Below, piece by piece: positions 33,714 through 42,907 of a stretch of DNA of 64,000 bases. Position 1 is the stretch's first letter. Every line of letters starts with the position of its first letter. The translations under genes and the position numbers were made by a program. Under the pieces are notes generated by a model. That model searched no databases. It was not told where the DNA came from and saw only the letters and a list, made by a program, of their open reading frames with translations. The stretch lies in assembly GCA_902582475.1 (NCBI GenBank), contig CACHSH010000002.1, positions 1 through 64,000 of the forward strand, given 5' to 3'. The stretch is from an uncultured Pelagibacteraceae bacterium. Its GTDB lineage: Bacteria; Pseudomonadota; Alphaproteobacteria; Pelagibacterales; Pelagibacteraceae.

Positions 33714-34369
33714 TTTGATTTAGCTATGCCCTCAAGCTCGTTTGACTCATAAACTATTTTATTTGAAGTACTTGTGGATATATACAGCATTGCCTTTACA
33801 ACATTTTCAATTTTTATTGGTTTATATTTTTTCAAACTTCCAAAAGCAAACAGAGTAAGAGTATTCATTATAGGAGTGAAAATTATCTCTCCCAATCGAA
33901 ATGATTTTCTATTTCCAACTAATAAAGAAGGTCTAATAATAGCGAGTCTTTTAAAATTAAGATTTTTTAATTTTTCTTCAACCTGTCCTTTATTTTTTAA
34001 ATAATTGCTTGATGCCTTTGGGTTAGCACCAATAGACGAAACATAGAAAAAAGAATTTACAGAATTTTCTTTCGCAATTGTAGCTACATGCACAGGAATA
34101 TCATACTCAATTCTTGTATATTCGCTTTTATCGGGCGTATCTTTTTTTGTAGTACCTATACAAAAGTAACAGTCATCTCCGTTAATTTTATCTTTATATT
34201 TTTCTAAATTTCTAAAGTCAGTTTTAATAATTTCTACTTTTGGATTGTCAACTTTAGGCATGGTCCTTACAAAAATCTTAATTTTACTGTAGGTATTTTT
34301 TAAAAGTATAGTTTTAAATAACTCATTTCCAATCAAGCCTGATGAACCAAATATTATTGCAGTTTTCAT
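33710..34369 (-). CDS. NAD(P)-binding oxidoreductase (HTATIP2-like/atypical SDR)
   Basis: MKTAIIFGSSGLIGNELFKTIL; FFYVSSIGANPKASSNYLKNKGQVEEKL; start reset to MKTAII. Confidence 0.8.
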   Translation of the reverse strand: MKTAIIFGSSGLIGNELFKTILLKNTYSKIKIFVRTMPKVDNPKVEIIKTDFRNLEKYKDKINGDDCYFCIGTTKKDTPDKSEYTRIEYDIPVHVATIAKENSVNSFFYVSSIGANPKASSNYLKNKGQVEEKLKNLNFKRLAIIRPSLLVGNRKSFRLGEIIFTPIMNTLTLFAFGSLKKYKPIKIENVVKAMLYISTSTSNKIVYESNELEGIAKSN

Positions 34370-34395
34370 AAAATAAATCTGGAAAACTTTATTAT

Positions 34396-35118
34396 TTATA
34401 TTTCCCAATCAAATCTTGGGAATGTATCGAATAGTTTCACAACTTTATCCGACCATTGATTACAGACTTTGAAATAGTCTTCATCGGAAGTATTTAAACA
34501 TTTTAGAGATGCAATTTTATTTGTATCTTTTTTGTAAATAGCAAAATCAATTGGAGGTCCCACGGTTAAATCACTTTTTAAAGTTGAGTCCATTGAAATT
34601 AAAGCACATCTCGCAGCGTCGCCAATTTTTACACTTGGTGTAATAACTCTATCCAGAATAGGTTTTCCATACTTGACCTCGCCAATTACTAAATAAGGTT
34701 TACTATCTGCTGGTCTAATAAAATTTCCTTGCGGATAAACTAAATAAATTTCTTGAGGCTGACCTTTAATTTGCCCTCCCACAATGAACGTTGCTCCAAG
34801 AGTAAGTATGTCTGTATTCACCCCATCTGGTGATGAATGTTTTATGTTTAATTTCCCCAAATAATTTGCGATCTGTTCAAAATCTTTACAGGTATTAAGA
34901 TTTGGTCCTGACTTACCCTTTAAATCTTTTTCTATAGACTTATACACAGCCTGAGATGTACCTAAGTTTCCTGAAGTAACTATAACTATTGTTCTATCAC
35001 CAACATCATGCGTAAACATCTTTGAATAGATATTAACGTTATCCATTCCAGCATTTGTTCTAGAGTCTGATGCAAAAACTAAACCCTCTTTTGTCTTGAT
35101 TCCGATACAATATGTCAT
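34396..35118 (-). CDS. Anbu-type proteasome-like peptidase
   Basis: MTYCIGIKTKEGLVFASDSRTNAGMDNVNIYSKMF: Thr directly after Met, SDSRTNAG and downstream Lys match the Anbu/HslV-like Ntn-hydrolase family; start reset to MTYCIG. Confidence 0.85.
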   Translation of the reverse strand: MTYCIGIKTKEGLVFASDSRTNAGMDNVNIYSKMFTHDVGDRTIVIVTSGNLGTSQAVYKSIEKDLKGKSGPNLNTCKDFEQIANYLGKLNIKHSSPDGVNTDILTLGATFIVGGQIKGQPQEIYLVYPQGNFIRPADSKPYLVIGEVKYGKPILDRVITPSVKIGDAARCALISMDSTLKSDLTVGPPIDFAIYKKDTNKIASLKCLNTSDEDYFKVCNQWSDKVVKLFDTFPRFDWEI

Positions 35119-35224
35119 GTACGAATACTTAATTAAAAAATTATAAATATACAAATTAATAATAGCATGCCAGCTATCTAATTAATGCAATTGCTTGTTT
35201 CTATTAATTGTTAAAAATGAAAGA

Positions 35225-36673
35225 ATGTTAATGCCATCACTTTGGGATAAATACGACTCTGATACTACCTATGACGAATATTTAGGTGAAGATAACAAGC
35301 TTAGGAAGCAAGCTAAGGTAATTTCAAATATTCTCGAAAGAATTGGCAGTAAAAAGCTTCAGGAGATTGAAAAAAATTGCGCAAGCACAATCAGCGCAAG
35401 GGGAATTAACTTTCGTGTTTATTCCTCTGGAAAAAAAGCTCAAGAAAAAAAGTGGCCGTTAGATATAATCCCGAGAATTATTCCAAAAAGAGATTGGTCT
35501 AAAGTATCAAAAGGTTTGCTACAAAGGGTCAAGGCGCTTAATCTTTTTATTGATGATGTTTATAATGATAAAAAAATATTTAATGACAATGTCATACCCA
35601 AAGAGTTAGTCTTTAAATCACCTTATTATCTAAAAGAGTGTGACGGTTTTTCTCCAAAGCACAAAGCGTGGTCAAATATTTCTGGTATTGATTTAATTAG
35701 AAATATCAAGGGCGACTTTTTGGTCTTAGAAGATAATTTACGAGTCCCTTCAGGAATCTCTTATATGTTAGAGAACCGAATGGTTATGCGAGATGTGTTC
35801 CCTGAATTATTTACTAGATATAAAGTTTCAGATATTCATCAATACCCAAACAAACTTTATAACTGCATGCTTGAGTGTATTCCAAAAAAAACTAAAGATC
35901 CTCACATGTGTGTTTTAACTCCAGGCAGAGCAAACTCTGCGTATTTTGAGCACAGATTTTTATCAGAGCAAATGGGTATAGCACTTGTTGAGGGTAAAGA
36001 TTTATTTGTTGAGAAAGATGTGGTTTATATGAAAACAGTTAGAGGAAAATTAAGGGTCGATTGTATTTATAGAAGACTTGATGATACCTTTTTAGATCCT
36101 AAAGCTTTTTTCAAAGGTTCATTAATTGGCGTCCCAGGATTATTTAAAGCTTGGAGAAAAGGTAATGTTGGAATTTTAAATGCACCCGGAACAGGTATAG
36201 CAGATGACAAAGCAATTTATTCTTATGTCGATAAAATGATTGTTTATTATTTAGGGGAGCAACCAAAGTTAAAACAAGTCGAAACATTGTTGTGTAGCGA
36301 AAAAATTCACAGAGAACATGTAATTGAAAATATCTCTAAGTTTGTTGTAAAACCAACAAACGGTTCAGGTGGTAATGGTATTTTAATTGGTCCACACGCT
36401 TCTAAAAAAAATAGAGAAGCAATGAAAAAAAATATATTAAAAAATCCAAGAAATTATGTTGCTCAACCTTTAGAAATACTTTCTACCACGCCAACTATCA
36501 CTGATAATAGTATAGAGCCAAGACACTTAGATTTAAGACCATTTGTTTTAAGTGGAAAATCAACGTGGGTTACAACAGGTGGATTAACAAGAGTGGCATT
36601 AAAAAAAGGAAGTACGATTGTAAATAGTTCACAAGGTGGCGGCTCTAAAGATACAATGATAATTGATATGTAG
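35225..36673 (+). CDS. circularly permuted ATP-grasp protein (DUF404/DUF407 type)
   Basis: IDDVYNDKKIFNDNVIP; EDNLRVPSGISYMLENR; YRRLDDTFLDPKAFFKGSLIGVPGL; VKPTNGSGGNGILIGP; start at ATG 35225 or 35231. Confidence 0.87.
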   Translation: MLMPSLWDKYDSDTTYDEYLGEDNKLRKQAKVISNILERIGSKKLQEIEKNCASTISARGINFRVYSSGKKAQEKKWPLDIIPRIIPKRDWSKVSKGLLQRVKALNLFIDDVYNDKKIFNDNVIPKELVFKSPYYLKECDGFSPKHKAWSNISGIDLIRNIKGDFLVLEDNLRVPSGISYMLENRMVMRDVFPELFTRYKVSDIHQYPNKLYNCMLECIPKKTKDPHMCVLTPGRANSAYFEHRFLSEQMGIALVEGKDLFVEKDVVYMKTVRGKLRVDCIYRRLDDTFLDPKAFFKGSLIGVPGLFKAWRKGNVGILNAPGTGIADDKAIYSYVDKMIVYYLGEQPKLKQVETLLCSEKIHREHVIENISKFVVKPTNGSGGNGILIGPHASKKNREAMKKNILKNPRNYVAQPLEILSTTPTITDNSIEPRHLDLRPFVLSGKSTWVTTGGLTRVALKKGSTIVNSSQGGGSKDTMIIDM

Positions 36674-36675
36674 AT

Positions 36676-37047
36676 CTAAGAAAGATCTACTGCAAATTCT
36701 TTTAATTTTTCTATTTTTACTAATTCTAAGGTTTTTTCGTGTGTGGCTTTTAAATAAATCGGACAACCTTTGCCTGCTTCAAGTGCTCTCGCATACCAAC
36801 TCGCACAAACACACCATTTGTCTCCATCTTTAAGTCCTGGAAAACCAAACTCTGGATGAGGTGTAATTAAGTCGTTACCTGCCTCCTTGCACCATTTCAA
36901 AAACTCATCATTTACTTTTACGCAAACTGTATGAAGTCCACGGTCATTTTCATCTGTATTACAACAACCATCTCTATACCAACCAGTTATGGGATCAGTT
37001 GAACAGCTTTCTAAAATTTCTCCTAATACGTTTTTTTGTTTTTTCAT
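36676..37047 (-). CDS. DUF2237 family protein
   Basis: NVLGEILESCSTDPITGWYRDGCCNTDENDRGLHTVCVKVNDEFL; PHPEFGFPGLKDGDKWCVCASWYARAL. Confidence 0.87.
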   Translation of the reverse strand: MKKQKNVLGEILESCSTDPITGWYRDGCCNTDENDRGLHTVCVKVNDEFLKWCKEAGNDLITPHPEFGFPGLKDGDKWCVCASWYARALEAGKGCPIYLKATHEKTLELVKIEKLKEFAVDLS

Positions 37048-37568
37048 TATAAATTTACCGAGTCTAACAAGCGGTCTCTTAAATAATCTTCAAAAGATTT
37101 ACCGCAAGTTATTAAATATTTATCTTCAAGTTTATATATACAGCAATCAATTCTGGCTACTAAAGTTTGTGCCATTGATGAAGCTGGAAATTTTTTATCT
37201 CTAAAATCAAAGTGAGTTAATTTATTTAAGTAGTGGTCTTTATTTTCGCCACTAATTTCAAAATAAGACTGACCTTCCGAGTAATTAGAAGCAAGCATTT
37301 CATCATTTTTATTAATCTCGGAAACTATTCTTAATATTTCTTGATCTTCCTCTTTATTCTTTGCAATCAATACCCATTGATCAAAAGAATGTTTGGCAAA
37401 AATAAAACGGTCATTATCAACCATTCTTAAGTTATCCGATGGTGGAAGAAGAGAAGCTTCTTTATTAACAGCGAATGCAAAAGCTCCATCGCCTTTACCT
37501 CTCAAAGTAATTTGCTGACGTGAAACTTGGTTTATTTCAATGCCTTCTTTATAAGCTAAGTTTTTCAT
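37047..37568 (-). CDS. soxG: sarcosine oxidase gamma subunit
   Basis: Position after soxA with start/stop overlap; YFEISGENKDHYLNKLTHFDFRDKKFPASSMAQTLVARIDCCIY. Confidence 0.85.
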   Translation of the reverse strand: MKNLAYKEGIEINQVSRQQITLRGKGDGAFAFAVNKEASLLPPSDNLRMVDNDRFIFAKHSFDQWVLIAKNKEEDQEILRIVSEINKNDEMLASNYSEGQSYFEISGENKDHYLNKLTHFDFRDKKFPASSMAQTLVARIDCCIYKLEDKYLITCGKSFEDYLRDRLLDSVNL

Positions 37569-40519
37569 AGCATCATCCTTTCATTTTTAGGATCAATAAA
37601 ATTAGGTTCTACTACTTCAACCGCAATAGTATTTAAATTTTCTGTTGAAACAAAAAGACGGCTACCAATTTTTCTTTTACCACTTCTTATGAGAGCCATA
37701 GCAACTGAGTGATTTAAATTCGGACTAAAATAACTCGATGTTACATGACCAAGCATATCTACAGGATCCTTAATTGGCAAAGACAAGTCTTTTTGTTCGA
37801 TAACATGCTGACCTTCTTCAATTCCTAAAGTTTTATCAATAGGAACAAGTCCAACAAGTTGTTTTCTACTTTCTCTCACAATATCAATTCTAGTTAATGA
37901 TCTTTTGCCTATAAAATCTTTTTTCTTTTTACCAATCATCCAATTCAAATTCAGATCAAGTGGAGTTACGGTTCCATCTGTATCCTGACCTACAATGATG
38001 TAACCTTTTTCAGCTCTTAAAAGATGCATAGTCTCTGTACCATAAGGGACTAAATCAAAATCTCTACTATACATAAAAATTTTCTGCCAAAGTTTTAAAG
38101 CATGACTCGGTGGAACGTAGATTTCATATCCTAATTCTCCTGTAAAACTAGCACGTAAAATTCTTATTTCTGTATCTAAATATTTGAAATTATCAAAACT
38201 CATGAACGGAAACTTGTCATTCGAAAAATCAATATCATTAAAAACTCTACTCATTATTACTCTTGATTTTGGTCCGCTAAGGTTAAATGTAGCAAATTGT
38301 TCTGTAATTGAATTCATATAAACATTTAAATTTGGCCATTCAGTTTGTGCATATTCTTCCATGTGAGCCAAAACACTCGCAGCATTACCAGTTGTTGTTG
38401 TTACTATAAAATGTTGGTCATTTATTTTACAAACAATTCCATCATCTTTAATCATTCCATCTTCTCCTAACATTAGAGCGTATCTTCCTGTCTTAGGTTT
38501 CATTTTTGTAAAACTATTTGTGTACATTAGATTTACAAAAGTTAGAGCATCCTTTCCTTTAATTTCAATTTTACCAAGTGTCGATCCATCTAAGATCCCA
38601 GCAGTTTTTCTAACTTGTTCAGCTTCTCTCTGAACAGACTGATGCATAGTTTCATCTTCAGATTTTTTGAAGTACCAAGGTCTTTTCCACTGTCCAACAT
38701 TTTCAAAAACAGCGTTTTGATTTATATGCCAAGAATGTAACGGTGTTTTTCTCTCTGGATCATAAAACTCATATGTACTTCTTCCAGCTATGGCAGAAAA
38801 ATTAACGGGACTGTAAGGAGGCCTATAAGTTGTTGTTCCAACTTCAGAAATATCTTTCTTTAATATTTTTGAGACAATTCCAAGCGCATTAATACTACTG
38901 ATTTTTCCTTGATCAGTTCCCATACTATTTGTTGTAAATCTTTTTAAATGTTCAATTCTATTAAAGCCTTCATTAACTGCTTGTTTTAAATCTTTCGTAG
39001 TTACATCGTTTTGAAGATCGATAAACGATTTAGACCATAGTGATTTTTTTTCTTGCTTAGTTTCCCAAAGCTCTTTAATTTGAAATTTTTCAGGCCCGCT
39101 AAGTTCAAACTTTACTTCGAGTTCATTTAGACCTTCAAATTCACTTAATTTTTTTTCAACTTCGACTAAAAGTTTTTCGTAGCTAAAGTTACCGCTTACA
39201 GACCCTAGAGTAATTGTTTTTTGGAAAATTCTATCTGGTTTAAAAGTTAAATGGTCTTTGTCCCATTTTAAAAGACCTTTAGATTGAGTAAACAAATGAA
39301 TATCTGGATTAAAACCTCCTGACACACACAGCATTGAGGTTTTGATTTTACTAATTTGATTTTTCTTTGTTCTTATAGAGACTTTTTTAACTTCTTTTTG
39401 TCCCTCACAACCTTCAATTTCAGATTTTGGGTAGAAAGGAATATTCAATTTTTCTAGAAGGTCTACTGTTTCTTTTTCAATATTTTTTTGATCTCTTATA
39501 TCAACATAAGCTTTTGGCTTGTGACCTAGATCTGTAAGGGATTTTAATAGACTATAGGTTGATGAATTATTTGTAAAAATAACAGGGCTTTCATCAGGGA
39601 CTACACCGTATCTATTTAAATATTTTTCAAAAGATGCTGCAAGCATTACCCCAGGTAAATCGTTATTTCTAAAAGTAATAAATCTTTCAATATGTCCGTT
39701 CGCTAAAATAGTGTGCTTCGTCCTAATCTTATGTAGAACTAGTTCTGGTTTTTCATTATTTTGCGGCTTTCCAACATTTTTATCCTCTAATGCAATTAGA
39801 TGATCACTAAAGTTATATGTGGTGACTAAAGTATTTTTTAATATTTTTATATTATTTGAATTTCTAATTAATCTTTCAGTTTTTTCTAACCAATCATTTG
39901 ATGATTGATCATTAATAGATTTTATTTTGTTGGCATTTTTTAAAATACCACCCAAAGCATCTTCTCTTTCAACTAATAGAACGTCATAATTTGTACCTGC
40001 AAATTTTTTAGCTGCTAAAAGTCCACTCAAACCTCCGCCAACAATAATAATGTCTACGTTATGATGTTGATGGATACTTTTTGATTTAAATTCTTTTGGG
40101 GGCTTTCCCAACCCAGCCGTTCTTCTGATTAAAGGCTCATATACATTTTTCCAGAAACCTTTTGGTCCCATAAATGTTTTGTAATAAAAACCCGCAGAAA
40201 ATATTGGTGATAAAATATTATTTATTGACCCCAAATCTGTTTTTAATGAAGGCCAACGGTTTTGGCTTTTAATAATCATGCCTTCATAGATTTTTTTTAC
40301 AGTCGCTCTTACATTAGGTTCATTATGTTCGTTTATAATTTGAACTAATGCATTAGGCTCTTCAATTCCGCATGTATAAATACCTCTTGGTCTATGATAT
40401 TTAAAACTTCGTCCAATTAATCTTACATTATTTCTTAATAAAGCAGCGGCAATAGTATCTCCCTCATTACCAGCATATTTTTTTCCATCAAATTTAAAAT
40501 ATATTTTACTCTCAGTCAT
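37565..40519 (-). CDS. soxA: sarcosine oxidase alpha subunit
   Basis: FDGKKYAGNEGDTIAAALLRNNVRLIGRSFKYHRPRGIYTCGIEEPNALVQI; VDIIIVGGGLSGLLAAKKF; C-terminal GcvT domain GELGYEIYVPPSH. Confidence 0.95.
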   Translation of the reverse strand: MTESKIYFKFDGKKYAGNEGDTIAAALLRNNVRLIGRSFKYHRPRGIYTCGIEEPNALVQIINEHNEPNVRATVKKIYEGMIIKSQNRWPSLKTDLGSINNILSPIFSAGFYYKTFMGPKGFWKNVYEPLIRRTAGLGKPPKEFKSKSIHQHHNVDIIIVGGGLSGLLAAKKFAGTNYDVLLVEREDALGGILKNANKIKSINDQSSNDWLEKTERLIRNSNNIKILKNTLVTTYNFSDHLIALEDKNVGKPQNNEKPELVLHKIRTKHTILANGHIERFITFRNNDLPGVMLAASFEKYLNRYGVVPDESPVIFTNNSSTYSLLKSLTDLGHKPKAYVDIRDQKNIEKETVDLLEKLNIPFYPKSEIEGCEGQKEVKKVSIRTKKNQISKIKTSMLCVSGGFNPDIHLFTQSKGLLKWDKDHLTFKPDRIFQKTITLGSVSGNFSYEKLLVEVEKKLSEFEGLNELEVKFELSGPEKFQIKELWETKQEKKSLWSKSFIDLQNDVTTKDLKQAVNEGFNRIEHLKRFTTNSMGTDQGKISSINALGIVSKILKKDISEVGTTTYRPPYSPVNFSAIAGRSTYEFYDPERKTPLHSWHINQNAVFENVGQWKRPWYFKKSEDETMHQSVQREAEQVRKTAGILDGSTLGKIEIKGKDALTFVNLMYTNSFTKMKPKTGRYALMLGEDGMIKDDGIVCKINDQHFIVTTTTGNAASVLAHMEEYAQTEWPNLNVYMNSITEQFATFNLSGPKSRVIMSRVFNDIDFSNDKFPFMSFDNFKYLDTEIRILRASFTGELGYEIYVPPSHALKLWQKIFMYSRDFDLVPYGTETMHLLRAEKGYIIVGQDTDGTVTPLDLNLNWMIGKKKKDFIGKRSLTRIDIVRESRKQLVGLVPIDKTLGIEEGQHVIEQKDLSLPIKDPVDMLGHVTSSYFSPNLNHSVAMALIRSGKRKIGSRLFVSTENLNTIAVEVVEPNFIDPKNERMML

Positions 40520-40524
40520 ATTTT

Positions 40525-40734
40525 CTACTTAAGTAATTTCTTTTTTTCCCTCTCATATTCATATCCAGTGATTACTCCATCTTTATAAAGGTCCAAAAGC
40601 TTTTTTAATTGAACAGAAACCTCATCACTCGTGACTTTATTAGTTTCTACTTTATTAGATTTTTCTGCGTTCATATTTTCAGAGAATAAAGAGAAAAAAA
40701 ATGTGATTAAAAAAAGAGTTGTAATTTTATTCAT
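40525..40734 (-). CDS. small secreted protein with C-terminal SHOCT-like motif
   Basis: Signal peptide plus QLKKLLDLYKDGVITGYEYEREKKKLLK; lies between soxD and soxA. Confidence 0.65.
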   Translation of the reverse strand: MNKITTLFLITFFFSLFSENMNAEKSNKVETNKVTSDEVSVQLKKLLDLYKDGVITGYEYEREKKKLLK

Positions 40735-41084
40735 GGTTTTTTTACCGAAAAGTTACCTGATCCAACATCTGGCTCACCAGATGGGGTTTTTATTGTATTT
40801 TTAAATTCTTTTAACGGAGGAGGGTTCTCTCCTATTTTATAAACTTTTAATATTTCATCCGTTGAAGTGTTTCTAACTGCATTAAACCATTTTTTGCATC
40901 CGTGAGTGTGAACCCAACGTTCGTAATAAATTCCTTTTGGATTTGCTCGGATAAAAACATATTCAGACCATTCTCTATCACTTATTTGTTCAGGATCTTT
41001 GGGTCTCGCTACGTGAGCCTCACCACCATTAGAGAATTCAGATTGGTCTCTTTCTCCGCAATAAGGACATCTTATAGTAAACAT
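40731..41084 (-). CDS. soxD: sarcosine oxidase delta subunit
   Basis: MFTIRCPYCGERDQSEFSNGGEAHVARP; FIRANPKGIYYERWVHTHGCKKWFNAVRNTSTDEI. Confidence 0.95.
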   Translation of the reverse strand: MFTIRCPYCGERDQSEFSNGGEAHVARPKDPEQISDREWSEYVFIRANPKGIYYERWVHTHGCKKWFNAVRNTSTDEILKVYKIGENPPPLKEFKNTIKTPSGEPDVGSGNFSVKKP

Positions 41085-42335
41085 TTAATGTGCTACAGCT
41101 GCAGCTCCGTGTTCATCTACTAATCTTCCACTTACAAATCGATCTACACTAAATGGAGCATTAATTTTGTGAGCTTTATTTTTTGCTATCGTATGTGCAA
41201 AAACGTTTGCACTTCCGGGTGTTGCTTTAAAACCGCCTGTGCCCCATCCACAATTAAAATATAATCCTTCTACTTCACATTTACTTAATATTGGACTTGC
41301 ATCTGGAGTTATATCAACAATACCACCCCATTGTCTGAGCATTTTCATTTTTCCAAAGATCGGATAGAGCTCAACTATCGCTCTGATCGTATCTTCAATA
41401 ATATTATAACCGCCTCTTTGTGTATAAGAATTGTATCCGTCAGTTCCTGCACCAATAACAAGTTCACCTTTATCAGATTGACTTACATAAGCGTGAACAG
41501 CATTCGACATTACAACCGTATTGATCACAGGCTTAATTGGTTCGGACACTAATGCTTGTAGAGCTTTACTTTGAAGAGGCAATTTAATTCCAGCAGTTGC
41601 TGCTAAAACACTTGTGTGACCAGAAGCAACCACACCCACTCTGTTTGATCTAATAAAACCTTTAGATGTTTCAACACCCTGTACCTTTCCTTTAGCCGTT
41701 CTTATTTTTTTAACTTCACAATTTTGTATTATGTCTACTCCTAACTCATCTGCTCTCATTGCATAGCCCCAAGCAACTGCATCATGACGTGCTACGCCAG
41801 CTCGTGGTTGATAAGAAGCACCTAAGACAGGATATCTACAATTTTCAGTATTCATAATTGGTACTAATTTTTTTATTTGATTAGGATCAACCCATTCAGA
41901 GTCAATACCATTTAATTTATTTGCACTTACTCTTCTTCTAATTTCTTTAACATCATGCTCATTATGAGCAAGATTTAAAACACCTCTTTGGCTAAACATA
42001 ATATTATAATTTAGTTCAGCAGATAAATTTTCCCAAAGTTTTAATGAATGTTCGTATAAATGCGCACTTTCATCCCAAAGATAATTTGACCTTATAATTG
42101 TTGTGTTACGACCCGTATTACCTCCACCAAGCCAACCTTTCTCAATAACCGCAATATTTTTTAGACCATGTTCTTTTGCAAGGTAATAAGCTGTACCAAG
42201 ACCATGTCCTCCGCCCCCAACGATAATTACATCGTAGAATTTTCTAGGCTCTGGATTACGCCACATCTTTTTCCAATTTTGATTATCGGAAAGAGAATTT
42301 TTTACTAAGCTATAAATGGAGTATTTTTTTTTCAC
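41085..42335 (-). CDS. soxB: sarcosine oxidase beta subunit
   Basis: [73 protein letters not shown]. Confidence 0.96.
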   Translation of the reverse strand: MKKKYSIYSLVKNSLSDNQNWKKMWRNPEPRKFYDVIIVGGGGHGLGTAYYLAKEHGLKNIAVIEKGWLGGGNTGRNTTIIRSNYLWDESAHLYEHSLKLWENLSAELNYNIMFSQRGVLNLAHNEHDVKEIRRRVSANKLNGIDSEWVDPNQIKKLVPIMNTENCRYPVLGASYQPRAGVARHDAVAWGYAMRADELGVDIIQNCEVKKIRTAKGKVQGVETSKGFIRSNRVGVVASGHTSVLAATAGIKLPLQSKALQALVSEPIKPVINTVVMSNAVHAYVSQSDKGELVIGAGTDGYNSYTQRGGYNIIEDTIRAIVELYPIFGKMKMLRQWGGIVDITPDASPILSKCEVEGLYFNCGWGTGGFKATPGSANVFAHTIAKNKAHKINAPFSVDRFVSGRLVDEHGAAAVAH

Positions 42336-42376
42336 AATTTAAAATTATCAAAAAATATGGCTTTCATCTAGTTAAT

Positions 42377-42841
42377 TTAGGTTGAAGACCCCATTTGAAT
42401 TGGCTGGGAAACCACCGTAGTTAGCCAACAATTTTTCAACGGACCGTCTTCTAAAAACTTTTCAACCTGCCATCTAAATTTAAAGTACTTTTTATCTGGT
42501 CCTAAGATAATTACTTCGTAAAGAGCTCTTTTATTATCATTATCAATTTCTACAATCTCATGGCCAATATGACCAATTAACATTTTGTAAGATTCACCCT
42601 TTATCATTTTTGTGAAATTATCTAAAGGGCCAGTAAAACGTTGGTTGTTTGGATGTGCAAATTCCCATGTTTGTTTTATTCCATTATCTTTTGATGGTGC
42701 ATCATTCTTCATCAAGCTCTTAAGCTGGATTTTAATTACATCCTCTGGCTTAATTTTATCATTTGGTTTGATAAAATCTGCGTATGCAAAACATTGATTT
42801 AAAATGAATATTGCTACAAAAAGTTTCAAAACTTTTCTCAT
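42377..42841 (-). CDS. secreted protein, DUF4864-like
   Basis: Signal peptide; TWEFAHPNNQRFTGPLDNFTKMI; upstream of soxB on the same strand. Confidence 0.65.
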   Translation of the reverse strand: MRKVLKLFVAIFILNQCFAYADFIKPNDKIKPEDVIKIQLKSLMKNDAPSKDNGIKQTWEFAHPNNQRFTGPLDNFTKMIKGESYKMLIGHIGHEIVEIDNDNKRALYEVIILGPDKKYFKFRWQVEKFLEDGPLKNCWLTTVVSQPIQMGSST

Positions 42842-42863
42842 TGGAAATTTGTAGTTTATTAGA

Positions 42864-42896
42864 TTGATACGTCAAGTAGCTTACTTGACGTATCAA
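42864..42896. repeat. perfect 15-bp inverted repeat with 3-nt loop between metY and the DUF4864-like gene
   Basis: TTGATACGTCAAGTA-GCT-TACTTGACGTATCAA; no T-run on either flank. Confidence 0.85.
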
Positions 42897-42907
42897 AAAG
42901 AAATTAT

